In this document: one piece after another, positions 1 through 7,777 of the stretch
Position numbering within the stretch: position 1 is the first letter of the stretch
Layout: the number at the start of each line of letters is the position of its first letter
NCBI GenBank assembly: GCA_902611405.1
Contig: CACLZL010000011.1
Coordinates: forward strand, 1 to 34,903
From: an uncultured Pelagibacteraceae bacterium
GTDB taxonomy: Bacteria; Pseudomonadota; Alphaproteobacteria; Pelagibacterales; Pelagibacteraceae
Direction: 5' to 3'
Length of the DNA stretch: 34,903 nucleotides
The notes under the pieces: model-generated
Database searches by the model: none
Told to the model about the DNA's origin: nothing
The model's input: the letters and a program-made list of their open reading frames with translations, nothing else
Program-made: the position numbers and the translations under genes

Positions 1-110
1 GCTTTATCTGCTGCTATTTTATCTTTTTTTCCAACTAAGTATGATGATGCTAACGCTGCTTTAGAAGTTATATCAACAAACTTATCTATAAATTTTTTAT
101 CAATAGCCAT
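1..110 (-). CDS. glpX: Fructose-1,6-bisphosphatase class II, N-terminal fragment
   Basis: Only the first 36 codons are in the window; the gene continues past the left edge. The start ATG is at 108-110 and the protein begins MAIDKKFIDKFVDITSKAAL, followed by ASSYLVGKKDK. This fits the start of GlpX proteins, where an early helix ends in an A-A-L-A segment followed by G-x-x-D-K. Class II fructose-1,6-bisphosphatase removes the 1-phosphate in gluconeogenesis. The ATG shares its A with the stop codon of the upstream transporter gene (TAATG), so the two are probably cotranscribed and translationally coupled. The family call rests on a short N-terminus only. Confidence 0.75.
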   Translation of the reverse strand, partial: MAIDKKFIDKFVDITSKAALASSYLVGKKDKIAADK

Positions 111-1102
111 TAAGCTTTTTCATCTACTAAATCTTCCTCTTTAATTTTAGATTCAAACTCTCTTAAACGTTTATAAACACTTGCAAGTTCTATAATTGTT
201 GGCCAGGCTTTTAATAGATATTGCATCGAGCCTTCAACCCTTCCAAATGCTCTTATAATTTGCTGCATAACTCCCAATGTAACTACCCCAGCTACAATGG
301 CTGGAGCTAAAAAAACATATGCAGATAAAACATTTGCTTGTAAATACGCTATACGTCCAATATTAAAATATAAATATCTTAAATAACTTAAAAAATGAAT
401 TTTACGTACATCATCAAATAATTCGTCAATTCTTTTTGGCCTGACACTACCGTCATCCTCAGCAATAACTAAAATTTTTCTATATGCGGCTTCTTGTTTT
501 TGTAAATCATATTCAACACCAACCAATCTTAATATTAGGCCAAGTACAATTAGAAAAACAGTTCCACCTATAGTCCAAATTAAGGCTCCTACTATTAAAC
601 CATATTCCCATTCTCCAAAAAAGAAGATAGGTATACCAATGCTTAAGCCAAATAATATAGGAATGAATTGAATTAAAATCATTATAGACTCTATTAAACT
701 TGTACCTAATCCTTCCATAATTCTTGTGAATTTAATTGTATCCTCTTGAACTCTTTGAGATGCTCCTTCAATTTTTCGTGCTTTATCGTAAACAGAGTGA
801 TACCACTCTACCATTGCTGTTCTCCATCGAAATAAATAATGAGCTGTAAAAAAACTAATTGCTACATAAACAGCAATATACATACCTGCCAATGTAATAA
901 ATGAAAATAAGCTTGCAAAGTATTCTTCAATCGTAACAGCATTTGGCTCAGCAAGTGCTTTTTGAATCATGTCATAAAATACACCAAACCATTCATTTAT
1001 TTTTACATCTATTTCAACTTGAACCCAAAGTGATGAAAGAATAATGAAAGAACCTATCCATGACCAAAGAAACCAACTTTTTTGAGTGAAAAATCTAAAC
1101 AT
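110..1102 (-). CDS. SbmA/BacA-family inner-membrane peptide transporter, short form
   Basis: 330 residues, mostly membrane helices. Several blocks match the SbmA/BacA family: a FYDMIQKAL segment near residue 42, HYLFRWRTAM followed by IEGASQRVQEDT (about 88-122), the VEYDLQKQEAAYRK-to-AEDD region (about 197-217), YLYFNIGRIAYLQ (about 243-255) and IIELASVYKRLREFE near the end. Family members take up peptides and other bulky substrates using the proton gradient and have no ATPase domain; none is seen here. E. coli SbmA is about 406 residues, and this protein starts some 70 residues later in the alignment. An in-frame TAA lies two codons before the ATG, so a longer start is excluded. The substrate cannot be told from sequence. 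It lies between the NDUFS4-like gene (3-base gap) and glpX (1-base overlap). Confidence 0.85.
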   Translation of the reverse strand: MFRFFTQKSWFLWSWIGSFIILSSLWVQVEIDVKINEWFGVFYDMIQKALAEPNAVTIEEYFASLFSFITLAGMYIAVYVAISFFTAHYLFRWRTAMVEWYHSVYDKARKIEGASQRVQEDTIKFTRIMEGLGTSLIESIMILIQFIPILFGLSIGIPIFFFGEWEYGLIVGALIWTIGGTVFLIVLGLILRLVGVEYDLQKQEAAYRKILVIAEDDGSVRPKRIDELFDDVRKIHFLSYLRYLYFNIGRIAYLQANVLSAYVFLAPAIVAGVVTLGVMQQIIRAFGRVEGSMQYLLKAWPTIIELASVYKRLREFESKIKEEDLVDEKA

Positions 1103-1105
1103 TAA

Positions 1106-1387
1106 TTATTTTAAAAAATTATCCGCGTATGATTTTTTTACAGTCTTTCTTTTTCTTGGCTCAATTATTTCAAAATCAATTTTTTTTCTCTTAGCATAAT
1201 TTATAGCAAGATCTTTAGAAGAAAATTCTAATTTTAATTCAGTGTAAGTATCAGATGAACTTTCCCAACCCATTAATGGATTTTTTGTAGGATCCTTAGT
1301 TATAAATTCTAAAATCCATTTATTATTCTTAGCTAATCCTGATTGCATAGGGTTTTTATTAGGAATGTAAATAATAGCTTTTTTCAT
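1106..1387 (-). CDS. NDUFS4-like NADH dehydrogenase (complex I) accessory subunit
   Basis: 93 residues, soluble. The central block NPLMGWESSSDTYTELKLEF (about 36-55), followed by FSSKDLAINYAKR, and the C-terminal KKSYADNFL match the ETC complex I subunit family (NDUFS4, PF04800), with its M-G-W-x-S-S-x-D-T core and S-Y-x-x-N-F tail. In alphaproteobacteria and mitochondria this subunit sits on the peripheral arm of complex I and helps assemble or stabilise the NADH module. The length is close to the bacterial form. It starts only 5 bases after the CCA end of tRNA-Pro on the same strand, so it is probably read from the tRNA promoter. Its stop is followed, in the same frame, by one codon and then the ATG of the transporter. 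Confidence 0.85.
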   Translation of the reverse strand: MKKAIIYIPNKNPMQSGLAKNNKWILEFITKDPTKNPLMGWESSSDTYTELKLEFSSKDLAINYAKRKKIDFEIIEPRKRKTVKKSYADNFLK

Positions 1388-1392
1388 AATGA

Positions 1393-1469
<77 letters not shown>

Positions 1470-1478
1470 ATCCGAGTA

Positions 1479-1506
1479 CTAATACAGCAGTTATTGAATA
1501 TTTCAA
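1479..1506 (-). promoter_or_regulatory. Candidate sigma-70 promoter of tRNA-Pro
   Basis: On the minus strand TTGAAA (1501-1506) and TATTAG (1479-1484) are separated by 16 bases. The predicted start lies about 3 bases before the tRNA 5' end at 1469. The -35 matches 5 of 6 consensus bases and the -10 matches 4 of 6. In such A+T-rich DNA chance matches are frequent, so position relative to the tRNA is the main support. Confidence 0.5.
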
Positions 1507-1547
1507 TGTATAAAGAGGCCAAAATTAAAAGAAATTTGATTAAAATC

Positions 1548-1556
1548 TGGTATATA
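1548..1556 (+). promoter_or_regulatory. Candidate extended -10 of the zinc-ribbon gene
   Basis: TGG followed by TATATA forms an extended -10 element. It ends only 7 bases before the ATG at 1564, so transcription would begin at or almost at the start codon, giving a leaderless or nearly leaderless mRNA. No good -35 hexamer is seen, and no Shine-Dalgarno sequence precedes the ATG. Confidence 0.35.
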
Positions 1557-1563
1557 ACGAAGC

Positions 1564-2061
1564 ATGATTATTACTTGCCCAAATTGTAACAAGCGATTCA
1601 AAATTGGCAATTCTTTAATACCTGATGAAGGCAGAGATTTACAATGTGGATCGTGTAATCATATTTGGTTTTATAAAATAGACGATCTAAACAACAAATT
1701 ATTAAAGTTGGATGAGGAAATTGCGAGTGAAGAAATTGAAATAACAGCCAAAAAGAAAGAAGAAAAAATAGAACAAAAGAAACAACCACTAGAAAAAATA
1801 AAGTCTGAAATAAATAATGAATTAAAAAAAAAAAAATTAGAAAAACAGAAAAATATAACTACATCCGACAATACACCTAACAAGGTAAGTAAGTTTTTTT
1901 CTTATTTAATTGTATTTATTATATCTTGTATCGCTTTAATTATTTTACTTGATACTCTAAAAACTCCACTAATTAATGTGTTTCCTGAGTTAGAAATTAT
2001 ATTATTTAGCCTTTTTGAAACATTGCAAGATGTAAAACTATTTATTATAGACCTAATTTAA
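1564..2061 (+). CDS. Zinc-ribbon (MJ0042-type) single-span membrane protein
   Basis: 165 residues. The N-terminus carries a four-cysteine zinc ribbon (C5, C8, C28, C31) with the MJ0042-type pattern, including CxxC, F-K-I, I-P and CGSC-x-H-x-W. A lysine- and glutamate-rich, probably coiled-coil linker follows (about 43-100), then one transmembrane helix (about 111-129) and a short hydrophobic C-terminal segment with a PLINVFPEL motif. Many alphaproteobacteria have a protein of this plan annotated only as a zinc-ribbon or DUF3426-like protein, so no function is assigned. It lies 7 bases before nhaA on the same strand. The linker contains a run of 13 A bases that keeps the frame open as four lysine codons. 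Confidence 0.75.
   Translation: MIITCPNCNKRFKIGNSLIPDEGRDLQCGSCNHIWFYKIDDLNNKLLKLDEEIASEEIEITAKKKEEKIEQKKQPLEKIKSEINNELKKKKLEKQKNITTSDNTPNKVSKFFSYLIVFIISCIALIILLDTLKTPLINVFPELEIILFSLFETLQDVKLFIIDLI
1824..1836 (+). repeat. Homopolymer run of 13 A inside the zinc-ribbon gene
   Basis: Thirteen consecutive A bases encode four lysines after a leucine codon. A run this long is a likely site for polymerase slippage in replication, transcription or sequencing. The frame is intact as given. Confidence 0.9.
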
Positions 2062-2068
2062 TTTTTTT

Positions 2069-3250
2069 ATGATTAATTATATATCTAAACCTTTTAGATG
2101 GTTCTTTAAATTAGAAGCTGCGAGTGGTCTTGTACTATTATTTGCTGCAATAATTGCATTATTTATCAGCAATTCTGGTATAGCAGATTTATATTTTACT
2201 ACCTTAAATAAATATTTATTCATAGGTATTAATAATTTTGGATTAAAATTATCTGTATTACACTGGATTAATGATGCTTTAATGGCAATTTTCTTTTTTT
2301 TTGTTACCTTAGAAATTAAAAGAGAATTTTTACAAGGAGAACTTTCAAATATAAAGCAAGCTTTATTGCCAATAATAGCTGCCGTAGGAGGAATGTTAGT
2401 TCCAGCATTATTTTATGTTTTTATAAATTTAGGTGATAGTGAAACTTTAAATGGATGGGCGATTCCATCAGCTACAGATATTGCTTTTTCTTTAGGAGTT
2501 TTATCTTTGTTAGGTAAAAGAGTTCCTTTATCATTAAAAGTATTTTTAACTGCATTAGCTATAATAGATGATTTAGGAGCAATAGTAATTATAGCCTTAT
2601 TCTACTCTGGAGATTTGAGCATCAAGTATTTAACTTTAATGTTATTAGCATTTATTGTTTTATTATTAATTAACAAATTTAATATTAAAAAATTTTTACC
2701 TTATTTGGTTGTAGGACTTTTTCTTTGGGATTTTACGCATAACTCAGGAATTCATGCCACTATTGCTGGGGTTTTGTTAGCTATGACAATTCCTCATAGA
2801 AAAAAAGAAAGAGATTTTTCTTTGTTAATAAAAATAGAACATGCAATTAGTCCATATGTGGCTTTTGGTATTATGCCTCTATTTGCATTTGCAAATGCTG
2901 GTGTATCTTTAGAAGGTTTATCATTTGCTTCTTTATTAGACAAAGTTCCCCTAGGTATAGTGCTAGGACTTTTCTTAGGTAAACAATTAGGTGTTTTTAT
3001 ATTTTCTTATGTATCTATTAAGTTGAAAGTAGCTCAAATGCCAAACGATACAAGTTGGTATAATTTTTATGGCGTAGGAGTTCTTACAGGGATTGGTTTT
3101 ACAATGAGTTTATTTGTTGGAAACTTAGCTTTTGTTGAAAATATGCAATATATGGATGGTGTTAAAATAGGAGTATTAACAGGGTCGTTATTATCCACTT
3201 TATTTGGTTATTTTTTAATATTACTTACTCCAAATAAACCTAGTAAATGA
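2069..3250 (+). CDS. nhaA: Na+/H+ antiporter NhaA
   Basis: 393 residues, about the usual NhaA length (E. coli 388). It exchanges external protons for internal sodium across the inner membrane. The signature blocks are present: HWINDALMAIFFFFVTLEIK (about 65-84) with KREFLQGELS after it, SATDIAFSLGVLSLLGKRVP (134-153), and the paired aspartates D167-D168 in AIIDDLGA, equivalent to the sodium-binding D163-D164 of E. coli. D137 matches E. coli D133, and the GLFLGKQLG lysine matches K300. The C-terminal GIGFTMSLFVGNLAF helix is intact. Sodium export is a natural need for a marine cell. The stop overlaps the start of the glutathione peroxidase gene by 4 bases (ATGA). No riboswitch leader is possible here, since only 7 bases separate it from the gene before. 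Confidence 0.96.
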   Translation: MINYISKPFRWFFKLEAASGLVLLFAAIIALFISNSGIADLYFTTLNKYLFIGINNFGLKLSVLHWINDALMAIFFFFVTLEIKREFLQGELSNIKQALLPIIAAVGGMLVPALFYVFINLGDSETLNGWAIPSATDIAFSLGVLSLLGKRVPLSLKVFLTALAIIDDLGAIVIIALFYSGDLSIKYLTLMLLAFIVLLLINKFNIKKFLPYLVVGLFLWDFTHNSGIHATIAGVLLAMTIPHRKKERDFSLLIKIEHAISPYVAFGIMPLFAFANAGVSLEGLSFASLLDKVPLGIVLGLFLGKQLGVFIFSYVSIKLKVAQMPNDTSWYNFYGVGVLTGIGFTMSLFVGNLAFVENMQYMDGVKIGVLTGSLLSTLFGYFLILLTPNKPSK

Positions 3251-3789
3251 GAAAAATAATATTTCTATTATCTATAATCATGTTTTTTTTTAAAACCTCA
3301 GTAACAGCAAACTATGAAAAGAAAATTTATGATTTTAGTATAGAGAGTATAACAGGTGAGACAATTAATTTTAAAGATTACAAAAATAAAGTTATTTTAG
3401 TTGTAAATACAGCAAGTTATTGCGGTTTTACAAAACAATATGATGAATTACAAAAATTGTGGGATTTATACAAAGAAGAAGGTTTGATTGTTCTTGGTGT
3501 TCCATCTAATTCGTTTAACCAAGAAAAAAATAATGATGCAGATATAAAAGAATTTTGTGAGGTAAATTTTAATATTGACTTTCCATTAACAACTATCACT
3601 GAAGTTAGAGGTAAAAACGCTCATGAAATTTTCAAATGGGCAAAAGAAAATTATGGTAAATCAGCAGTTCCTAAATGGAATTTTCATAAAATTCTAATCA
3701 ATAAAGAAGGTAAAGTAGAAGATACATTTGCATCAATGACCAAACCTATGTCAAAAAAGTTAATTCAAATTATAGAGGATATTTTATAA
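3247..3789 (+). CDS. Glutathione peroxidase-family peroxidase, exported
   Basis: 180 residues. Residues 1-21 form a signal peptide with a likely cut after SVTA, so the enzyme probably works in the periplasm. The catalytic cysteine is C59 in NTASYCGFTKQY, where selenoenzymes have selenocysteine. The rest of the tetrad is visible as Q92 (FNQEK) and W144-N145 (PKWNFHK). C104 in the FCEVNF block is placed like the resolving cysteine of the thioredoxin-dependent members, so thioredoxin rather than glutathione may be the reductant. It reduces hydrogen peroxide or lipid peroxides. Start and stop of nhaA overlap by 4 bases, which suggests coupled expression. The 3' end overlaps the convergent MBL gene by 6 bases, leaving no room for a separate terminator. 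Confidence 0.92.
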   Translation: MRKIIFLLSIIMFFFKTSVTANYEKKIYDFSIESITGETINFKDYKNKVILVVNTASYCGFTKQYDELQKLWDLYKEEGLIVLGVPSNSFNQEKNNDADIKEFCEVNFNIDFPLTTITEVRGKNAHEIFKWAKENYGKSAVPKWNFHKILINKEGKVEDTFASMTKPMSKKLIQIIEDIL

Positions 3790-4554
3790 CTTTATACTTA
3801 ATCCGTCATGTGCTGGAATAACATTTTTCGGCAGCATCTTTTTAAGAATTTTATAATCTAAAACTGGTGATAAATTTGTAAGAATAGCTTTTTTGGGTTT
3901 AAATTGCTTGATTACACCTAGTGAGGTTTCCAAATTAAAGTGTGAAGGATGAAAATTATACCACAAGCAATCAATGATTAAATATTTTAGATTTTTAAAA
4001 TATTTTTGATCTTTGTTATAAATTTTACTTACATCACTTATATAGGCTAATTTTCTATTAATAATAAAGCAATTTGATTTTACTTTACCATGTTCAACGA
4101 TAATTGATTGAATACTGATTTTTTTATTATTATTTTTTGTAAATATTTTTTTTGGCAGTCTATTAAGTTTTAGTGTTGCAGGATATTCTTTTGAATAGCT
4201 TTTAAATATATAGGAAAATGTAGAATTAAGATATTTAGAAGTATATTTATCAGCATAAACATCAATTTGTTTTCTGCTATTTATATAAAAAGATCTCAAA
4301 TCATTTATTCCATGAGTTTGATCGCCATGCATATGAGAATATAATACTCTATTAATTTTATTAATTTTATGTCTTAAAAGTTGTTGTCGTAGATCAGGAG
4401 ATGTGTCTATAAGAATATTTTCATCTGTAGTTTGTATTAAAGCTGAACATCTTGTTCTATAATTTTTTTTATTATTAGGATCACAATTTCCGAAGAAACC
4501 ATCTGGCCTTGGTACACCCATTGAACTACCACAACCTAAAATAATAAATTTCAT
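3784..4554 (-). CDS. PhnP-like metallo-beta-lactamase-fold hydrolase
   Basis: 256 residues from ATG 4554. A TTG three codons upstream is possible, but MKFIILGCGSSMGVPR is the usual family start. The fold is the MBL type close to PhnP and RNase Z: LGCGSS at the N-terminus, ILIDTSPDLRQQLL (about 47-60), the metal motif HMHGDQ (H74, H76, D78, Q79) followed by HGINDLR, then IDCLWYNFHPSHFNLE and a C-terminal IPAHDG. In most MBL enzymes the motif ends in His (HxHxDH), where this protein has Gln, so its metal site may differ. It is the last gene of the rarD-to-tatD chain, 5 bases after tatD. Related proteins follow tatD in many alphaproteobacteria. The substrate is unknown; a phosphodiesterase role is only analogy. 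Confidence 0.8.
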   Translation of the reverse strand: MKFIILGCGSSMGVPRPDGFFGNCDPNNKKNYRTRCSALIQTTDENILIDTSPDLRQQLLRHKINKINRVLYSHMHGDQTHGINDLRSFYINSRKQIDVYADKYTSKYLNSTFSYIFKSYSKEYPATLKLNRLPKKIFTKNNNKKISIQSIIVEHGKVKSNCFIINRKLAYISDVSKIYNKDQKYFKNLKYLIIDCLWYNFHPSHFNLETSLGVIKQFKPKKAILTNLSPVLDYKILKKMLPKNVIPAHDGLSIKL

Positions 4555-4559
4555 TAATT

Positions 4560-5321
4560 TCAATTAAAAAAAAGTTTATAAAAGTTATCTGTAGTTTTTT
4601 TAATAAGATCTTCTTTGGATAAATTTTTGATATCAGCTAATTTTGCAGCAGTAAAATCAATAAATGATGGTTCATTTTTTTTTCCTCTTTTAGGAACGGG
4701 TGCTAAAAAAGGACTATCGGTCTCAATTAAAATATTATCTATCGGAATTGATCTGAAAGTATCTTGTAGATCCAACGAGTTTTTAAAAGTAATAATACCG
4801 CTAGCTGAAAAGAATGAATTTAAGGTCATTAGTTTCTCTGAAAATTCTTTTGATCCTGTAAAACAATGCATTAAAATTTTAAGGTTTTCATTTTTATATT
4901 CATTTAAAATCTCAAAAGTTTCTTTTTCTGCATCTCTTGAATGCACAATTAATGGAATATTGGTTTTTATTGATGCATCTATATGTTCTTTAAAACTTGC
5001 TATCTGTTTGTCTTTTTCGCTGTTATTATAATAAAAATCTAAGCCAGTTTCTCCAATTCCAATAATTTTTGAATTTTCATTAAGACTCTCAATGATTTGT
5101 TTGGAAGTGATAATATTTGTGGAGGTTTCATGAGGATGAATGCCAATTGTACCATAGATCATCTCATCTTTATTAACTAATTCTTTAACTCTAGAAAAAC
5201 TTTCAAACGAAGTTGAGATAGTTAATAATTTTTCTATACCCACTTCTTTTGATCTTTTTATTATATTAGACAAGTCACTTAATAATGGTTCATGATCTAG
5301 ATGGCAGTGTGAATCAATCAT
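4560..5321 (-). CDS. tatD: TatD-family metal-dependent hydrolase (DNase)
   Basis: 253 residues, the normal TatD/YcfH length. The metal ligands are in place: MIDSHCHLDH (H5 and H7), GETGLDFYY (the bridging Glu), IVHSRDAEKET (His), MHCFTGS (His) and ETDSPFLAPVPKRGK (Asp). TatD proteins are TIM-barrel hydrolases with 3'-5' DNase or RNase activity and a role in repair of oxidised DNA; despite the name they are not part of the Tat translocon. The gene follows metG with an 8-base overlap, an order found in many bacteria. It could equally be named ycfH, as the paralogues are hard to separate without a tree. Confidence 0.92.
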   Translation of the reverse strand: MIDSHCHLDHEPLLSDLSNIIKRSKEVGIEKLLTISTSFESFSRVKELVNKDEMIYGTIGIHPHETSTNIITSKQIIESLNENSKIIGIGETGLDFYYNNSEKDKQIASFKEHIDASIKTNIPLIVHSRDAEKETFEILNEYKNENLKILMHCFTGSKEFSEKLMTLNSFFSASGIITFKNSLDLQDTFRSIPIDNILIETDSPFLAPVPKRGKKNEPSFIDFTAAKLADIKNLSKEDLIKKTTDNFYKLFFN

Positions 5322-6855
5322 TATTTTTTTCTATTTTTTTAAAAAGTATGTCTATTTTATTTATATTATTACCTTTTGATAAATATTTATTATTAGAAAC
5401 TGTATCTAATTTAATATCTTTTTCTTCTATATCAAAAATCTTTAATGCCTTTAGAGAAGTTTCGGGTATAATTGGGTACAACAAAAAACTTATTTTTCTT
5501 ACAATTTCTAAAGTAGTGTAAACAATACTGTTTAATCTAATTTTATCATCTTTTTTTTTCCACGGTTCCTGATCATTAAAATATTTGTTAGCTTCAAAAA
5601 GTGAATTTACAATATAATCAATGTAAAAATTAATATTTTGATTATCAATTTGCAATCTAATATTATCTAAATTATCTTTATACTTATTTAGTATAAATAA
5701 ATCCTCATCTTGAAATTTAATTTCGATTGGAATTTTTCCATCACAATTTTTTATTGCAAAAGCAGTTACACGTTGACATAAATTTCCATAATTGTTTGCT
5801 AAATCACTATTGATACAATCCTCTAATCTTTCTTGAGATATATTTCCATCATTGCCAAAAGAAACTTCTTTAATTAAATAGTATCTTAAGGGATCTAAAC
5901 CATATTTTTTAATTATTTCTAGCGGATCTAGTATATTTCCTTTAGATTTAGACATTTTTTCTTCCCCTGATAATATCCATCCATGACCATAAACTCTCTC
6001 TGGTAAATCAATTTTTGCTGCTAATAAAAAAGCAGGCCAATAAACTGCGTGGAATCTTAGTATATCTTTACCAATTAAATGTATTGAGGCCGGCCAAAAT
6101 TTTTTAAACAATTTATCATCTGTGTTAGGATAATTTAATGCACTTAAATAATTAGTGAGAGCATCTAGCCAAACATATATTACATGATTTTTATTATTTG
6201 GTACTGGTATTCCCCATGAAAAACTTTTTCTACTTACAGAAAGATCTTTAAGACCATTTTTTACAAAACTAATAACTTCATTTTTTCTTGATTGAGGAGA
6301 AATGAAATCTGGATTTGCTTCATAATAATTTAATAACGGTTTTTCCCACTTTGAAAGTCTAAAAAAATAGGATTCTTCTTCAATCCATTCAACAGGAGAT
6401 TTTGAGGATATAGCAATTTTTCTTCCATCTGCTTCCTCAATTTCGTCTTCGTTATAAAACGCTTCATCTGATACTGAATACCATCCAGAATAATTTGATA
6501 AGTATATATCATCGTTTTTCTCAAGTTCATTCCAAAGATATTGAACTGTTTTTTTATGTCTAGCTTCTGTGGTTCTTATAAAATCAGTATTTGATAAATT
6601 TAAAGTATCTGACAGATCTCTAAAAGTTTGACTTATTTGATCACAAAATAATTGAGGTTCTTTACCTGATTTTTCTGCAGATCTTTGAATTTTTAAACCA
6701 TGTTCATCCGTGCCTGTAAGAAAATGAACCTGATAATCATCAATTGTTTTAAATCTTGCAAAGAAATCTGCGATAATACTTGAATATGCATGACCCATAT
6801 GAGGCTTTGCTGATGGGTAGTATATAGGTGTTGTGATATAAAAAGTTTTATCCAT
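5314..6855 (-). CDS. metG: Methionyl-tRNA synthetase
   Basis: 513 residues, the short form without the C-terminal EMAP-like tRNA-binding domain. It charges tRNA-Met with methionine. The class I motifs are clear: the HIGH equivalent PHMGH (18-22) in YYPSAKPHMGHAYSS, and KMSKS (300-304) in GEEKMSKSKGNILDP. The GTDEHG segment (48-53) and WLDALTNYLSAL (about 229-240) are typical. The insert region GWYSVSDEAFY has no zinc cysteines, so this belongs to the zinc-free class. The anticodon-binding helical domain follows from about residue 370. The gene overlaps holB and tatD by 8 bases on each side. Confidence 0.97.
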   Translation of the reverse strand: MDKTFYITTPIYYPSAKPHMGHAYSSIIADFFARFKTIDDYQVHFLTGTDEHGLKIQRSAEKSGKEPQLFCDQISQTFRDLSDTLNLSNTDFIRTTEARHKKTVQYLWNELEKNDDIYLSNYSGWYSVSDEAFYNEDEIEEADGRKIAISSKSPVEWIEEESYFFRLSKWEKPLLNYYEANPDFISPQSRKNEVISFVKNGLKDLSVSRKSFSWGIPVPNNKNHVIYVWLDALTNYLSALNYPNTDDKLFKKFWPASIHLIGKDILRFHAVYWPAFLLAAKIDLPERVYGHGWILSGEEKMSKSKGNILDPLEIIKKYGLDPLRYYLIKEVSFGNDGNISQERLEDCINSDLANNYGNLCQRVTAFAIKNCDGKIPIEIKFQDEDLFILNKYKDNLDNIRLQIDNQNINFYIDYIVNSLFEANKYFNDQEPWKKKDDKIRLNSIVYTTLEIVRKISFLLYPIIPETSLKALKIFDIEEKDIKLDTVSNNKYLSKGNNINKIDILFKKIEKNND

Positions 6856-7777
6856 TTAGTATTCTATCCTCAAATTCCATAAATAATGTTTCCTCATCTA
6901 AATTATAAGTTTTAGTATTATTAATTTTTTTTAAAAAATAATGATATGATTTTAGTAAACTAATATTTTTACAGGATATATTGTTTCTAAAATAAAGTTC
7001 AATAAAATAATAAATTATTTCTATTATTGATTTATCTTTTTTATAAATTTTATCTTTAATTATGGTTTTTATAGTTGTGCTTAAATCGTAATTAACAAGA
7101 TTTAAGTTATATTCCACTGATAAATTAATTAATTTAAATAGTTTTCCAGGTGTAGCATAATAATCAAATAATTTATTATTGATGATAGTATTTATGTCAT
7201 CGTTTAGTAATTGATTAACAATTCTAATAGACTGATCTTTTGTTAAAAAAACTTTGAAATTCAAACATCTAGATTTAAGAGTTGGAAGTACTCTTTTATT
7301 ATTATTGATTAAAATAAAATTTATATTTTCATTAGGTTCTTCTAAAATTTTTAATAAAGCATTAATAGAATTAATGTTTAATAATTCAATGTTATCAATA
7401 AGAACAAATCTTTTTTTTTGATTAAACGAAGTTTTATTTAACTTTATTATCAATTCTCTTATTTGATTAATATCAATATTTTTTTTATCTTCTGCGACAT
7501 CAATTAAGCAAAAATTAGGGTTAGATTTATTTAGTAATAGTTTGAAAGACTTATTTTCAGAATTAATTGTGTTGTTTTCATAATTATATGAATGTTCTTC
7601 ATTTTCTGACAATATAAAATTAACAAAATGATAAGCTAATGTTGATTTACCTATACCTTTTTCACCAGATAAAAGAATTTTATTAGGTAATTTGTCATTT
7701 TTATTTAGTTTAGATAAATGGATGAAAATTTCTTTGTGTTCAAAAAGATTTTTTTGTGTTGAAGGATTTAAATTCAT
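6848..7777 (-). CDS. holB: DNA polymerase III delta' subunit
   Basis: 309 residues. This is a clamp-loader AAA+ protein, recognised by Walker A GEKGIGKST (38-46), a LIDNIELLNINSINALLKILEEP block (about 124-147) and the LKSRC sensor motif (about 168-172). The delta' subunit works with delta and the tau/gamma subunits to load the beta clamp. The four-cysteine zinc module seen between the Walker motifs of many delta' proteins is absent. Its place between tmk and metG, with a 4-base and an 8-base overlap, is the standard alphaproteobacterial order and supports delta' over DnaX. The protein is unusually rich in Asn, Lys and Ile, as expected from the base composition. Confidence 0.92.
   Translation of the reverse strand: MNLNPSTQKNLFEHKEIFIHLSKLNKNDKLPNKILLSGEKGIGKSTLAYHFVNFILSENEEHSYNYENNTINSENKSFKLLLNKSNPNFCLIDVAEDKKNIDINQIRELIIKLNKTSFNQKKRFVLIDNIELLNINSINALLKILEEPNENINFILINNNKRVLPTLKSRCLNFKVFLTKDQSIRIVNQLLNDDINTIINNKLFDYYATPGKLFKLINLSVEYNLNLVNYDLSTTIKTIIKDKIYKKDKSIIEIIYYFIELYFRNNISCKNISLLKSYHYFLKKINNTKTYNLDEETLFMEFEDRILNG

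Noticed and set aside
2040..2068. Riboswitch or structured leader before nhaA
   Set aside because: Only 7 bases separate the previous stop from the nhaA ATG, too little for any structured leader.
4615..5031. 138-codon plus-strand frame
   Set aside because: Antisense to the well-supported tatD gene, with composition expected from the opposite strand of coding DNA.
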